Below are positions 31,342 through 39,343 of a stretch of DNA of 60,590 nucleotides, in pieces; positions within the stretch are counted from its first letter, which is position 1; each line of letters opens with the position of its first letter. The stretch lies in assembly GCF_030149235.1 (NCBI RefSeq), contig NZ_JASBRW010000072.1, forward strand, positions 1 through 60,590. Direction: 5' to 3'. Both the position numbers and the translations under genes were made by a program. This stretch comes from Maricaulis sp. (GTDB taxonomy: Bacteria > Pseudomonadota > Alphaproteobacteria > Caulobacterales > Maricaulaceae). The notes below the pieces were generated by a model. That model searched no databases. It saw only the letters and a program-made list of their open reading frames with translations, and was not told the DNA's origin.

Positions 31342-33636
31342 CTAGCCTTCAATCCGGCTGAAATCGGCCACCGCGTGGATCGCCGTGCGGATGTCGGACA
31401 ATAAAAGCAATCTGTTGCGGCGCAACATGGCGTCGTCCGCATTTACAGTGACCTGATCGAAGAAAGCGTCAATCGGTGCACGGAGCATCGCCAGCGCCGC
31501 CATGGCTGCGGTGAAGTCCTCCGCCTCCAGCGCCGCCTGCGCCTTCGGACCGGCCTCAGCCAGCGCCGTCATCAGCGCCGTCTCGGCCGCTTCCACCGCC
31601 GCGCCGGCATCATGGGCGCCTTCCGGCATGTCCCCGGTCTTGTTGAGGATGTTGGAGGCGCGCTTGTATCCGGCCAGCAGCGCCGTGCCGTCCTCAGTGT
31701 CGAGGAAGCCCTGCAGCGCCCGCGACCGCGCCGTCACCCGGACGAGATCGTCATCACCCAGGGCGAAGACCGCGTCGATGACATCGTGGCGGATGCCTTC
31801 ATCGCGCAGGTGGACTTTAAGACGGTCGGCGAAAAAGGCGAGCAGCGACGGGATAAGAAGGTTCGGTTTCGCGAAGGTTGTCCGCGTGTTTGCGTCAAAC
31901 TCTTCAACGGCCTCAAGTCGGTAAACACCGCCCCAGACCTCATTTGCTTCCAAAACTACAATCGATCCGGTCGCCATCTGCTCTGCAGAGAGTTCGGACG
32001 TTTTGGCCAGATCTTTGATCTCTACGGCGTCAACAGCACCATCGCCAAAGTCATTCTGGATCGTATCGCTTCGCCAGTAGACGCAGGAAACGCTTGGCAC
32101 CCACGCCGCCTTGATAAGCCGATTTAAGACGTAGTTGCCAAAAGACGCGAGCGGCAATCTGCTGTCACCCTCCAACAAAATCCGGATCACCCCCAGCGCG
32201 GCACGGCGAAGGGCGAACGGGTCTTTGGAACCGGTCGGTTTTTCGTCGATGGCCCAGAAGCCGACCAGCGTATCGAGCTTGTCGGCCAGGGCGACGGCGG
32301 CGGAGACGGGTTCGACCGGGACTTCGTCAGACGGGCCCTGAGGCTTGTAATGCGCCTTGATGGCATCGGCGACGGCGGCGTCCTCGCCCTGCTCCATCGC
32401 ATAATAACGCCCCATGGCGCCCTGCAGCTCGGGGAATTCATAGACCATTTCGGAGACGAGATCGGCCTTGGCCAGGCGCGCAGCCTTCTCGGCCAGGTCC
32501 GCATCCGCACCCACCACCGGGGCCAGCTCGCGCGCCAGGGCGGCAACGCGGTCAACCTTGTCGGCCACACTGCCAAGCTTCTCATGGAACGTAACTTTAG
32601 ACAGCTCGCTCGCCATGTCTGCCAGCTTGGTCTTGCGGTCATTGTCCCAGAAGTGACGCGCATCAGCGAGACGGGCCGAGAGCACCCGTGAATTGCCCGC
32701 AGCGATGGCCTTTCCGCCATCGGGCGCCGTCTGGTTGGCCACGGTGACGAAATGCGCCGAGAGCGTGTTCGTCTTGGGGTCACGCACGGCGAAATACTTC
32801 TGGTGCGTCTTCATCGTCAGGGTGATGACTTCCGGCGGCAGGTCGAGGAAGTCCGGATCCATCGCGCCGAGCACCGGCACCGGCCATTCCACCAGGCCGC
32901 AGACCTCGTTCAACAGGCCCTGGTCCTCAACCAGTTCCAGCCCGGCGTCGCGACACGCCTTGGTCGCGCCGTCCATGATCATGCGCTTGCGGTCACCCGC
33001 ATCGAGGATGACATGGCCCTCACCTTCCAGCTGCGCCTTGTAGTCAGCGAACCCGGTGACGGTGAACGGGCCGCGGCCATGCACGCGATGGCCCTCGGTG
33101 ATGTTGGAGGTTTCCAGGCCGAAGACCTTGAATGGCACCACGTCGCCGTCGAAAACGCAGAGCAGGCGCTGGATCGGGCGCACCCAGCGCTGGGCTTTCT
33201 CGCCCTCGCCGATCTTCATCGATTTGGGCCAGTGGAAATTCTGCAGGATGGCCGGAATGGCCTCGGCGACGACCTCGGTGGTCTGCCGGCCCGGCTTGTC
33301 GATAATGGCGACCCAGAAGGCGCCCTTCTTGTCTTCGCGCTGCTCGCAGCTATCGGTGCTGTCCAGACCCGCACCGCGCAGGAAGCCCTGCAGCGCCTTC
33401 TCCGGCGCACCGACGCGCGGACCCTTGCGCTCCTCGCGCACATCATCCGCCTTGGTCGGCAAACCGGTCATGACCACGCTCAAACGGCGCGCCCCGACCA
33501 GGGCCGTCGTGCTTTCGGCCTTCAGACCCGCCTCACCCAGCGCCTTGACCAGCGCGGCTTCAAGATCCTTGGCCGCCTTGGCCTGCATGCCTGCGGGGAT
33601 TTCCTCGCAGAACACTTCGAAAAGGAGTTCAGACAT
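31342..33636 (-). CDS. glyS: Glycyl-tRNA synthetase beta subunit
   Basis: The 764-residue tRNA-binding subunit of the bacterial alpha2-beta2 glycyl-tRNA synthetase. The ATG at 33636 overlaps the stop codon of the GFA-like gene (TGATG) and opens with the typical [18 protein letters not shown]. The HD-like domain and the anticodon-binding C-terminal domain are present (RVTARSRALQGFLDTEDG, KRASNILNK). Residues about 490-570 contain a stretch (VLNRLIKAAWVPSVSCVYWR...GVYRLEAVEEF) that looks longer and lower in GC than the rest. It may be a lineage-specific insertion. Confidence 0.95.
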   Translation of the reverse strand: MSELLFEVFCEEIPAGMQAKAAKDLEAALVKALGEAGLKAESTTALVGARRLSVVMTGLPTKADDVREERKGPRVGAPEKALQGFLRGAGLDSTDSCEQREDKKGAFWVAIIDKPGRQTTEVVAEAIPAILQNFHWPKSMKIGEGEKAQRWVRPIQRLLCVFDGDVVPFKVFGLETSNITEGHRVHGRGPFTVTGFADYKAQLEGEGHVILDAGDRKRMIMDGATKACRDAGLELVEDQGLLNEVCGLVEWPVPVLGAMDPDFLDLPPEVITLTMKTHQKYFAVRDPKTNTLSAHFVTVANQTAPDGGKAIAAGNSRVLSARLADARHFWDNDRKTKLADMASELSKVTFHEKLGSVADKVDRVAALARELAPVVGADADLAEKAARLAKADLVSEMVYEFPELQGAMGRYYAMEQGEDAAVADAIKAHYKPQGPSDEVPVEPVSAAVALADKLDTLVGFWAIDEKPTGSKDPFALRRAALGVIRILLEGDSRLPLASFGNYVLNRLIKAAWVPSVSCVYWRSDTIQNDFGDGAVDAVEIKDLAKTSELSAEQMATGSIVVLEANEVWGGVYRLEAVEEFDANTRTTFAKPNLLIPSLLAFFADRLKVHLRDEGIRHDVIDAVFALGDDDLVRVTARSRALQGFLDTEDGTALLAGYKRASNILNKTGDMPEGAHDAGAAVEAAETALMTALAEAGPKAQAALEAEDFTAAMAALAMLRAPIDAFFDQVTVNADDAMLRRNRLLLLSDIRTAIHAVADFSRIEG

Positions 33637-34097
33637 CAAGCGTGCTCTTGTGCGGCCCAGCGTTCCATGAGGGCGAAATAGCCATCATCGGGGGCTTCTT
33701 CGTAAATCAGTTCGTCTTCGTGAAAGACCGTCCAGCCCTGGGCATGCTTGACCCAGATATGACCGACGGGCTTGAGATTGGCGCGATCATCCAGTGACCC
33801 GGCCTTGACCGAGATCGATGGATTGCCCTCGGTATCATGCGCGATACGGGTGCCGCATTTCTCGCAGAACAGGGCCGACTTCTTGGCCTTTCCGGTTTCA
33901 TTCTTGATCTCGAACGTCTTCGGCCCGCCCTTGAGGTATTTGAACCCGTCGCGCGGCACCAGCAGCGACATGGAAAAGGCCGAGGAGGTTTCCTGCTGGC
34001 TGTCCAGGCTGTGATTGCAATACAGCGTCAGCGGCTTCTTGGTGATCTCAAAGCGGATCGCACCACACTGGCAGCCACCGCGGAGGGGAAGTTTCAT
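33636..34097 (-). CDS. GFA/CENP-V-like protein with incomplete zinc site
   Basis: A 153-residue protein between glyQ and glyS, with overlaps at both ends, so it is translated as part of the operon. The ATG at 34097 starts [17 protein letters not shown]. The fold of glutathione-dependent formaldehyde-activating (GFA)-like proteins is recognisable from [11 protein letters not shown] and FCEKCGTRI. The second zinc cluster, usually CHCxxC, reads CNHSLDS and so retains only one Cys. The C-terminus contains [14 protein letters not shown] true formaldehyde role is therefore unlikely, and a protein-specific role with glycyl-tRNA synthetase is possible but unproven. Confidence 0.85.
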   Translation of the reverse strand: MKLPLRGGCQCGAIRFEITKKPLTLYCNHSLDSQQETSSAFSMSLLVPRDGFKYLKGGPKTFEIKNETGKAKKSALFCEKCGTRIAHDTEGNPSISVKAGSLDDRANLKPVGHIWVKHAQGWTVFHEDELIYEEAPDDGYFALMERWAAQEHA

Positions 34098-34984
34098 TCC
34101 GCCGCCTCCACAGCCGCGCGCTCCTGCTTCACCCAGGCTTCGGCGCAGCCCTTGGCCAGCTCGCGCACGCGGGCGATCCAGCTGGCGCGCTCGGCGACGG
34201 AAATGGCGCCGCGGGCATCGACCAGGTTGAACAGGTGGGAGGCCTTGAGGCAAAAGTCATAGGCCGGCAGGGGCAGCGGCTTGTCGAGCTCCAGGAGCGC
34301 CTTGCACTGGCTCTCCGCGCCTTTGAACCACTCGATCAGCATGTCGACATCGGCATGGTGGAAGTTGAATTCGGAGTATTGCTTCTCCGCTTCCAGGAAG
34401 ACGTCGCCGTATTTCATGCCAGCGCCATTGAAATCGAGGTCGTAGACATTCTCCACGCCCTGGACATACATGGCCAGACGTTCGAGCCCGTAGGTCAGCT
34501 CGCCGGAAACGAGATCGACATCGAGACCGCCGACCTGCTGGAAATAGGTGAACTGGCTGACTTCCATACCGTCACACCAGACTTCCCATCCCAGACCCCA
34601 GGCGCCCACGGTCGGGTTTTCCCAGTCATCCTCGACAAAGCGCACATCATGCAGCTTCCGATCGATACCGATGGCATCGAGCGAGCCGAGATAAAGGTCC
34701 TGAATATCGGCCGGGCACGGCTTCAGAAGCACCTGGAACTGATAGTAATGCTGCAGCCGGTTCGGGTTCTCGCCATAGCGGCCATCGGCGGGACGGCGCG
34801 AGGGCTGGACATAGGCGGCATTCCACGGCCGCGGGCCGAGCGAACGCAGCGTCGTGGCAGGATGCAGCGTCCCGGCGCCAACCTCGACATCATAAGGCTG
34901 CAGGATGGCACAGCCCTTGGACGCCCAATAGGTTTGCAGACGCAGGATAAGCTCCTGGAAAGACGGGGCGTTTTTATCTGACAT
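34094..34984 (-). CDS. glyQ: Glycyl-tRNA synthetase alpha subunit
   Basis: The 296-residue catalytic subunit that activates glycine and forms the alpha2-beta2 enzyme with GlyS. It has the class II pattern: [20 protein letters not shown], then [43 protein letters not shown] (motif 3 Arg) and a C-terminal helical tail. The stop overlaps the GFA-like start (ATGA). The gene leads the operon glyQ, GFA-like, glyS, ppdK. No T-box is seen upstream, as expected in Proteobacteria. Confidence 0.97.
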   Translation of the reverse strand: MSDKNAPSFQELILRLQTYWASKGCAILQPYDVEVGAGTLHPATTLRSLGPRPWNAAYVQPSRRPADGRYGENPNRLQHYYQFQVLLKPCPADIQDLYLGSLDAIGIDRKLHDVRFVEDDWENPTVGAWGLGWEVWCDGMEVSQFTYFQQVGGLDVDLVSGELTYGLERLAMYVQGVENVYDLDFNGAGMKYGDVFLEAEKQYSEFNFHHADVDMLIEWFKGAESQCKALLELDKPLPLPAYDFCLKASHLFNLVDARGAISVAERASWIARVRELAKGCAEAWVKQERAAVEAAE

Positions 34985-35055
34985 CGATGAATTTCCGGCG
35001 ATAGGCGCAACAGGTGCTGAATTTGGCCGGACACTAGGCGTGCCCGGCGGTCAAT

Positions 35056-35214
35056 TCAAGCGCGAGAGTCCTTGTCGTCACTGGGGTCAAGCTGCGCTTC
35101 CACCGCCCGCCGCGCGGCCTCAGCCGCATCATCACGTTTCGCCGTGGCACGCTTGCGACCGAAGAGGAGGAATGCGACGGCGAGAAGGATTAGGATGAGG
35201 GTGAGTTCGAGCAT
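35056..35214 (-). CDS. Small one-TM protein
   Basis: A 52-residue protein from the ATG at 35214 (open from 35241). A hydrophobic helix occupies residues 3-18 (ELTLILILLAVAFLLF), followed by a basic patch (GRKRATAKR) and an amphipathic, acidic tail. The topology is a short N-terminus outside with the tail in the cytoplasm. It lies upstream of glyQ on the same strand, 71 bases away. No family is recognised; size and composition make it plausible but unproven. Confidence 0.55.
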   Translation of the reverse strand: MLELTLILILLAVAFLLFGRKRATAKRDDAAEAARRAVEAQLDPSDDKDSRA

Positions 35215-35242
35215 GGATTTTCTTAGCGGTCCTTCCCTCAAC

Positions 35243-35296
35243 TTGTCATCCCGGACGTAGGCCCTGCGGAAGCGGGGCCTACGTCCGGGATGACAA
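35243..35296. repeat. Perfect 22-bp inverted repeat (intergenic hairpin element)
   Basis: Arms at 35243-35264 and 35275-35296 are perfectly complementary, with a 10-base loop. They begin TTGTCATCCCGG and end CCGGGATGACAA. It sits between the small membrane protein and the methyltransferase gene. Length and perfection suggest a REP/MITE-like repeat that may double as a bidirectional terminator, since AT-rich DNA follows on the + strand. Confidence 0.8.
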
Positions 35297-35304
35297 TTAT
35301 TGAA

Positions 35305-36036
35305 TCACTCCAACCCTAACGCCCCGCCCGCATAGATCGCCTGTACCTCAGGCGCATAGGCGCGCTCTTCGCCGGCATGCAGAACCAGCGGCGCCAGGAT
35401 CCGCGCCGGGGCGCGGCCGCCCTTGCGGACCCGGACGATGACCCGCTTGGCCTCGCGGCCAGCGCGCGGCTGGACAGGCTTGATAACGACGGACCCGAAT
35501 TCGCGCTCGGTGGCACTCAGAATGTCCGGCAAGGCATCGGCACGGTGGATGAAGGTGAGATAGCCCTGCCCCTTGATCAGCCGCGCCGCCGCCCGGGTCC
35601 AGACCGGCAAAGGCGTATCGCCGGTGAGCCAGGCGTGCTGTTTTTCCGGTGCCGGAGTGCGCAGGCTCGACGGGTCATCAAAGAAGGGCGGATTGCAGAA
35701 GACCTGGTCGGCCATGGGCCGTGGAGCGATCTCCGAGATATCGCCGGAGACGATCTCGACGCGGTCTCCGAGCGCGTTCTCATTGACATTGTAGCGGGCG
35801 ATTTCGGCGGCCCAGGCTTCACGTTCCCAGGCGGTGAAATGCACTCCCTCCAGCCGCCGCGCCGCGCACAGGAGCGCGCCGCCCACGCCGCAGCCGAGCT
35901 CGACAACATGCGTGCCCGCTTTGGCCTCGAGGCTGGCGGCGAGCAGGACTGCATCCATTCCGGCGCGATAGCCCTTGACCGGCTGGTTTAGCCGCACGCG
36001 GCCATCAAGCAGGGTGGAATGATCGGTTTCGATCAT
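35305..36036 (-). CDS. Class I SAM methyltransferase, TrmN6/YfiC-like
   Basis: A 243-residue Rossmann-fold methyltransferase. Motif I (VVELGCGVGGALLCAARR) binds S-adenosylmethionine. The NPPF motif (FCNPPFFDD) is typical of N6-adenine methyltransferases acting on nucleic acid. The closest functional type by pattern is tRNA1(Val) A37 N6-methyltransferase (TrmN6/YfiC), a plausible but not proven target. Its start overlaps the DUF2007 stop (ATGA), so the two are coupled. The palindrome at 35243 follows the stop codon. Confidence 0.85.
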   Translation of the reverse strand: MIETDHSTLLDGRVRLNQPVKGYRAGMDAVLLAASLEAKAGTHVVELGCGVGGALLCAARRLEGVHFTAWEREAWAAEIARYNVNENALGDRVEIVSGDISEIAPRPMADQVFCNPPFFDDPSSLRTPAPEKQHAWLTGDTPLPVWTRAAARLIKGQGYLTFIHRADALPDILSATEREFGSVVIKPVQPRAGREAKRVIVRVRKGGRAPARILAPLVLHAGEERAYAPEVQAIYAGGALGLE

Positions 36037-36275
36037 TTCAGGCCCAGATCCGGCTCCTGCCCGTCGGCATCCTTGAAGGCCTTGAGCAGCAAGGTTCTAG
36101 CCTGGTGCTCATCCTCATCGGCCACAGCCAGGCGCGGCTGAATAGAGGAAAAGCCGCCGCCATACATTGAGCTCGTTGCTGTGTCGAAGACAGCACAGTC
36201 GATCCCGGCCTCCTCCAGCACGTGCTGGGCAAAGGACATTTTGACCGGATCGGGGGTTTTAAGGACGTCTTTCAC
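36033..36275 (-). CDS. DUF2007 (putative signal-transducing protein)
   Basis: An 80-residue protein starting at GTG 36275, with AGGAG ten bases upstream. It has the DUF2007 pattern: VKDVLKTPDPVKMSFAQHV, then a short alpha/beta fold with AGIDCAVFDTATSSMYGGGF and RLAVADEDEHQARTLL. Function is not established, though the fold resembles small regulatory domains. It shares ATGA with the downstream methyltransferase start. A long minus-strand frame that contains it (to 37313) is antisense to the polyprenyl synthase. Confidence 0.85.
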   Translation of the reverse strand: MKDVLKTPDPVKMSFAQHVLEEAGIDCAVFDTATSSMYGGGFSSIQPRLAVADEDEHQARTLLLKAFKDADGQEPDLGLK

Positions 36276-36392
36276 AGCGATTTGAGCTCCTGCGCTGAAT
36301 TGCCACCGCGCTCGCCGCTGGACGCGACGGGTCGGGATTCCTATTGTCACGGTCAAACTTGGGCCCGCAAGAGGTTCGCCGGCGTGGACAGC

Positions 36393-37412
36393 ATGGTCAG
36401 TCTGAATACCCCTGTATCGCAAAGCGCACCGGCGCCCAATGCCGCTGAACGCCTCGCTGAGCTGGCCTATGACGATATGCGCCGGGTCGATGCGCTGATC
36501 CTGGAACGCCTCGACAGCCATGTCGATCTGATCCCGGAACTGGCGAAATACCTCATCGAGGCCGGCGGCAAGCGCGTGCGCCCGATGATCACGGTCGCAG
36601 CGGGTAATCTCCTCGGCTTTACCGAAGACAGCGTCATCAAGCTCGCCGCCGCGGTGGAGTTCATCCACACCGCCACCCTGCTGCACGACGATGTGGTCGA
36701 TGAAAGCGGCATGCGCCGCGGCAAGACCGCCGCCAATCTGATCTGGGGCAACGCCTCCAGCGTGCTGGTCGGCGACTTCCTGTTCGCGCGCTCCTTCTCC
36801 CTGATGGTGGAAGCCGGTTCGATGAAGGCGCTGGGCGTCCTGTCCGCTGCCGCCTCGACGATCGCCGAGGGCGAGGTTCGCCAGCTGTCCGCGGTCAAGG
36901 ATATCTCGACCTCGGTCGACACCTATATGGAAATCATCGACGCCAAGACCGCCGCCCTGTTCGCTGCTGCCTCGCAGGTTTCCGGTATCGTCGCCGGACG
37001 GTCGCAGAGCGATGAGGATGCGCTGGAAACCTATGGCCGCGAACTCGGCCTGGCCTTCCAGCTGGTCGATGATGCGCTCGATTATGGCGGCCGCGCCGCC
37101 AAGCTGGGCAAGGCCGTTGGCGATGATTTCCGCGAAGGCAAGGTGACCCTGCCGGTTGCCCTGTGCCTCAAACAGGCCAGCGGGGAAGAGCGCGAATTCT
37201 GGCAGCGCGTGATCGCCGAGACGGATCAGCGCGAGGGCGATTTCGAGCGGGCGATGGACTATATGCAATCGTGCAAGACCATCGACGCCACCGTCAACGC
37301 CGCCCGCGATCATGCCCGCAAGGCCCGCCTGGCACTGCAGCGCTTCCCCGCCAATGAATGGCGTGAAGCGCTCGAAAACCTCGCCGATTTCGTGGTTGAA
37401 CGGGCGTACTAA
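36393..37412 (+). CDS. ispB: Trans-polyprenyl diphosphate synthase (octaprenyl/decaprenyl type)
   Basis: Adds isopentenyl units to make the long side chain of ubiquinone; 339 residues from the ATG at 36393 (a GTG three codons earlier is possible). The first aspartate-rich motif is LLHDDVVDESGMRR and the second is LVDDALDYGG. GGKRVRP contacts the diphosphate. The region before DDVVD has small residues, consistent with a long-chain product. It is divergent from the DUF2007 unit. The exact chain length cannot be set from sequence alone. Confidence 0.93.
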   Translation: MVSLNTPVSQSAPAPNAAERLAELAYDDMRRVDALILERLDSHVDLIPELAKYLIEAGGKRVRPMITVAAGNLLGFTEDSVIKLAAAVEFIHTATLLHDDVVDESGMRRGKTAANLIWGNASSVLVGDFLFARSFSLMVEAGSMKALGVLSAAASTIAEGEVRQLSAVKDISTSVDTYMEIIDAKTAALFAAASQVSGIVAGRSQSDEDALETYGRELGLAFQLVDDALDYGGRAAKLGKAVGDDFREGKVTLPVALCLKQASGEEREFWQRVIAETDQREGDFERAMDYMQSCKTIDATVNAARDHARKARLALQRFPANEWREALENLADFVVERAY

Positions 37413-37419
37413 GCGCCGG

Positions 37420-38445
37420 TCAGTGCAGCGTGTCCAGGCCGCGATCCTTGGCCTGACGCCTCACCCAGCGATGAAACAGGGTGAAGGCCCCGGTCCCGAT
37501 CAGCAGCATCAGGAATTTCACGCCCTCCGCGCCACTGGCATGCCCAAGCCAGGCGAGCGTCGCGGCCATGATCGCCATGACCGCCCACACCAGCGCCACA
37601 TCGCGATGACTCCAGCGCAGGCGCAGAAGCAGCTGGTAGGCATGGGCCCGATGCGCCGCGAGCAGATTGCACTTGGCCTTGGCCCGCGAGGCCATGGTCA
37701 GAAGCACATCGCCGAGGACGGGCATCAAGAGAAGCGGGGCGAGCCAGACCGACCCCGCCGGTCCGGTCACGGCGAAGGCCAGGGCCAGACCGCCGAGCAT
37801 CATCGCCACGCCCAGTGAACCGATATCGCCCGCAAACAAACCGCCACGCGCCCCGAGCAGGGGCAGGTTGAGCACACAAAACCCGCCCAAAGCCGCCGCC
37901 AACAGCACCGAAAGGGCCGCCAAAGCGCCCTCGCCCATGACCCAGATTGCGAGGGCAGCCGGGATCAGCGACAGGGCCATGAGACCATCGGCTCCATCCA
38001 TGAAATTGACGGCGTTGGTCACGGTGAACAGCCACAGGACCGAGCCGGCCAAACCGACCACCAGCGGCAGGGCGACACCGAGCTCAGTGACCGGACCCAG
38101 GGCCAGGGTCAAACCGCTGGAGAGGATGATAAAGGCTATGAATTTAAAGCCTTCATGCAGGGTAAAGAGATCATCGAGCAGACCAATCAGCCCGGCGATG
38201 GCACCGGCGGCGAGAATGGCGATCACCATAACGGCCTCGTTCGGCGCCAGCGGAGCAAGCCAGATCACACCGGCAAACAGGCCTGCCAGCACCGCAAGTC
38301 CACCTCCGCGCGGCGTCGGCGCGGTGTGGCTGGAGCGGCTGTTGGGATGGTCGAGAATGCCCGCAAAGCGCACCAGAACGGCGCCGAAAAACGCCGTGAA
38401 GAACGCGCAGAGGACGGGCAAAGCCGGCGCAAACAGCTCCATCAT
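37420..38445 (-). CDS. MraY/WecA-family undecaprenyl-phosphate glycosyl-1-phosphate transferase
   Basis: A 341-residue integral membrane enzyme with about ten helices. It transfers a sugar-1-phosphate to the polyprenyl carrier at the start of a surface-polymer pathway. Catalytic motifs are visible: GLLDDLF (Asp-Asp), NAVNFMDGADG, FAGDIGSLG and HRAHAYQLLLR. The HRxHxYQ motif puts it in the WecA/WbpL-type group, rather than MraY proper. ATGA overlaps the ispE stop. No other polysaccharide genes are close, so the polymer served is unknown. Confidence 0.92.
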   Translation of the reverse strand: MMELFAPALPVLCAFFTAFFGAVLVRFAGILDHPNSRSSHTAPTPRGGGLAVLAGLFAGVIWLAPLAPNEAVMVIAILAAGAIAGLIGLLDDLFTLHEGFKFIAFIILSSGLTLALGPVTELGVALPLVVGLAGSVLWLFTVTNAVNFMDGADGLMALSLIPAALAIWVMGEGALAALSVLLAAALGGFCVLNLPLLGARGGLFAGDIGSLGVAMMLGGLALAFAVTGPAGSVWLAPLLLMPVLGDVLLTMASRAKAKCNLLAAHRAHAYQLLLRLRWSHRDVALVWAVMAIMAATLAWLGHASGAEGVKFLMLLIGTGAFTLFHRWVRRQAKDRGLDTLH

Positions 38446-39323
38446 TCGCCGTCACCTGCGTAAGTGACCTCGCCATCGGCGATGCCGGCCAGGCCGACCT
38501 CGATGGCAAAACCGTCATAGCTGTCAGCTGCTCGCTCGGCTTTTTCATCATCGGAGAAAAGCGCGAAACAGCTCGCCCCGGATCCCGACATGCGCACCAG
38601 TTCGGCGCCATCCTGGCGCCTGAGCCAGTCCAGCGCCCGCTTGATTTTCGGAGCGACCCGCATGGCCGGGCGCTCGAGATGATTGGGCTCGCGGGCGAGC
38701 CAGTCGAGAATATGCCCGCCCAGCGCCCGCCCCGGCTTGAGCGGTGCGGGGTCAGTTTCATCAAAGGCGGCAAAGACTTCACCAGTGGAAACGGGTACGC
38801 CCGGATTGATGATCACGGCCGTCAGCGAGGGAAATTTGCCGATCAGCTCAATCTCCTCGCCAATCCCGCGCATGTGCAGGGGCCGGGAATACACGCAGGC
38901 CGGCACGTCTGCGCCCAGCTCGATAGCGATCTCGGCAAGCCGGTCGAGCTCCCAGTCAATCTCCCATAGCCGGTTGAGCGCGCGCAGGGTCGCTGCGGCA
39001 TCGGCGGATCCGCCGCCCAGCCCTGCCGCTACGGGGATGTCCTTTTGCAGGTGGATGACCGCGCCCTTGTCGATCCCGGCCTTCTCCTGCAGCAGGCGGG
39101 CGGCCCGCAGGACAAGATTATGTTCCTCTTCCTGCAAATCCTGGCTCGTCTCACCGCCCATCGTCATCATCAGGGCGACTTCATCACGCACCGTGATCAT
39201 GTCACCCCAGTCGGCGAAGGTAACGAGGCTGTCGAGCGGGTGATAGCCGTCTGCCCGGGCCGGGCCGACCCGCAGGGAAAGATTGATCTTGGCAGGTGCG
39301 AATTCGCTGATGGTACCCGACAT
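38442..39323 (-). CDS. ispE: 4-diphosphocytidyl-2-C-methyl-D-erythritol kinase
   Basis: The GHMP-family kinase of the MEP isoprenoid pathway; 293 residues. It has APAKINLSLRVGPARADGYHPL at the start (motif 1), PVAAGLGGGSADAAATLRAL (the ATP-binding glycine loop) and a C-terminal MSGSGASCFALF motif 3. ispE with a polyprenyl synthase 2 kb away links the region to isoprenoid supply, although the synthase is transcribed separately. Genes downstream are coupled by overlap. Confidence 0.95.
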   Translation of the reverse strand: MSGTISEFAPAKINLSLRVGPARADGYHPLDSLVTFADWGDMITVRDEVALMMTMGGETSQDLQEEEHNLVLRAARLLQEKAGIDKGAVIHLQKDIPVAAGLGGGSADAAATLRALNRLWEIDWELDRLAEIAIELGADVPACVYSRPLHMRGIGEEIELIGKFPSLTAVIINPGVPVSTGEVFAAFDETDPAPLKPGRALGGHILDWLAREPNHLERPAMRVAPKIKRALDWLRRQDGAELVRMSGSGASCFALFSDDEKAERAADSYDGFAIEVGLAGIADGEVTYAGDGE

Positions 39324-39343
39324 AATGCCGCTTTTTCTGCTGC

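Noticed and set aside
36276-37313. Extension of the DUF2007 frame to 426 residues
   Set aside because: Antisense to the polyprenyl diphosphate synthase; such long frames are common in high-GC DNA.
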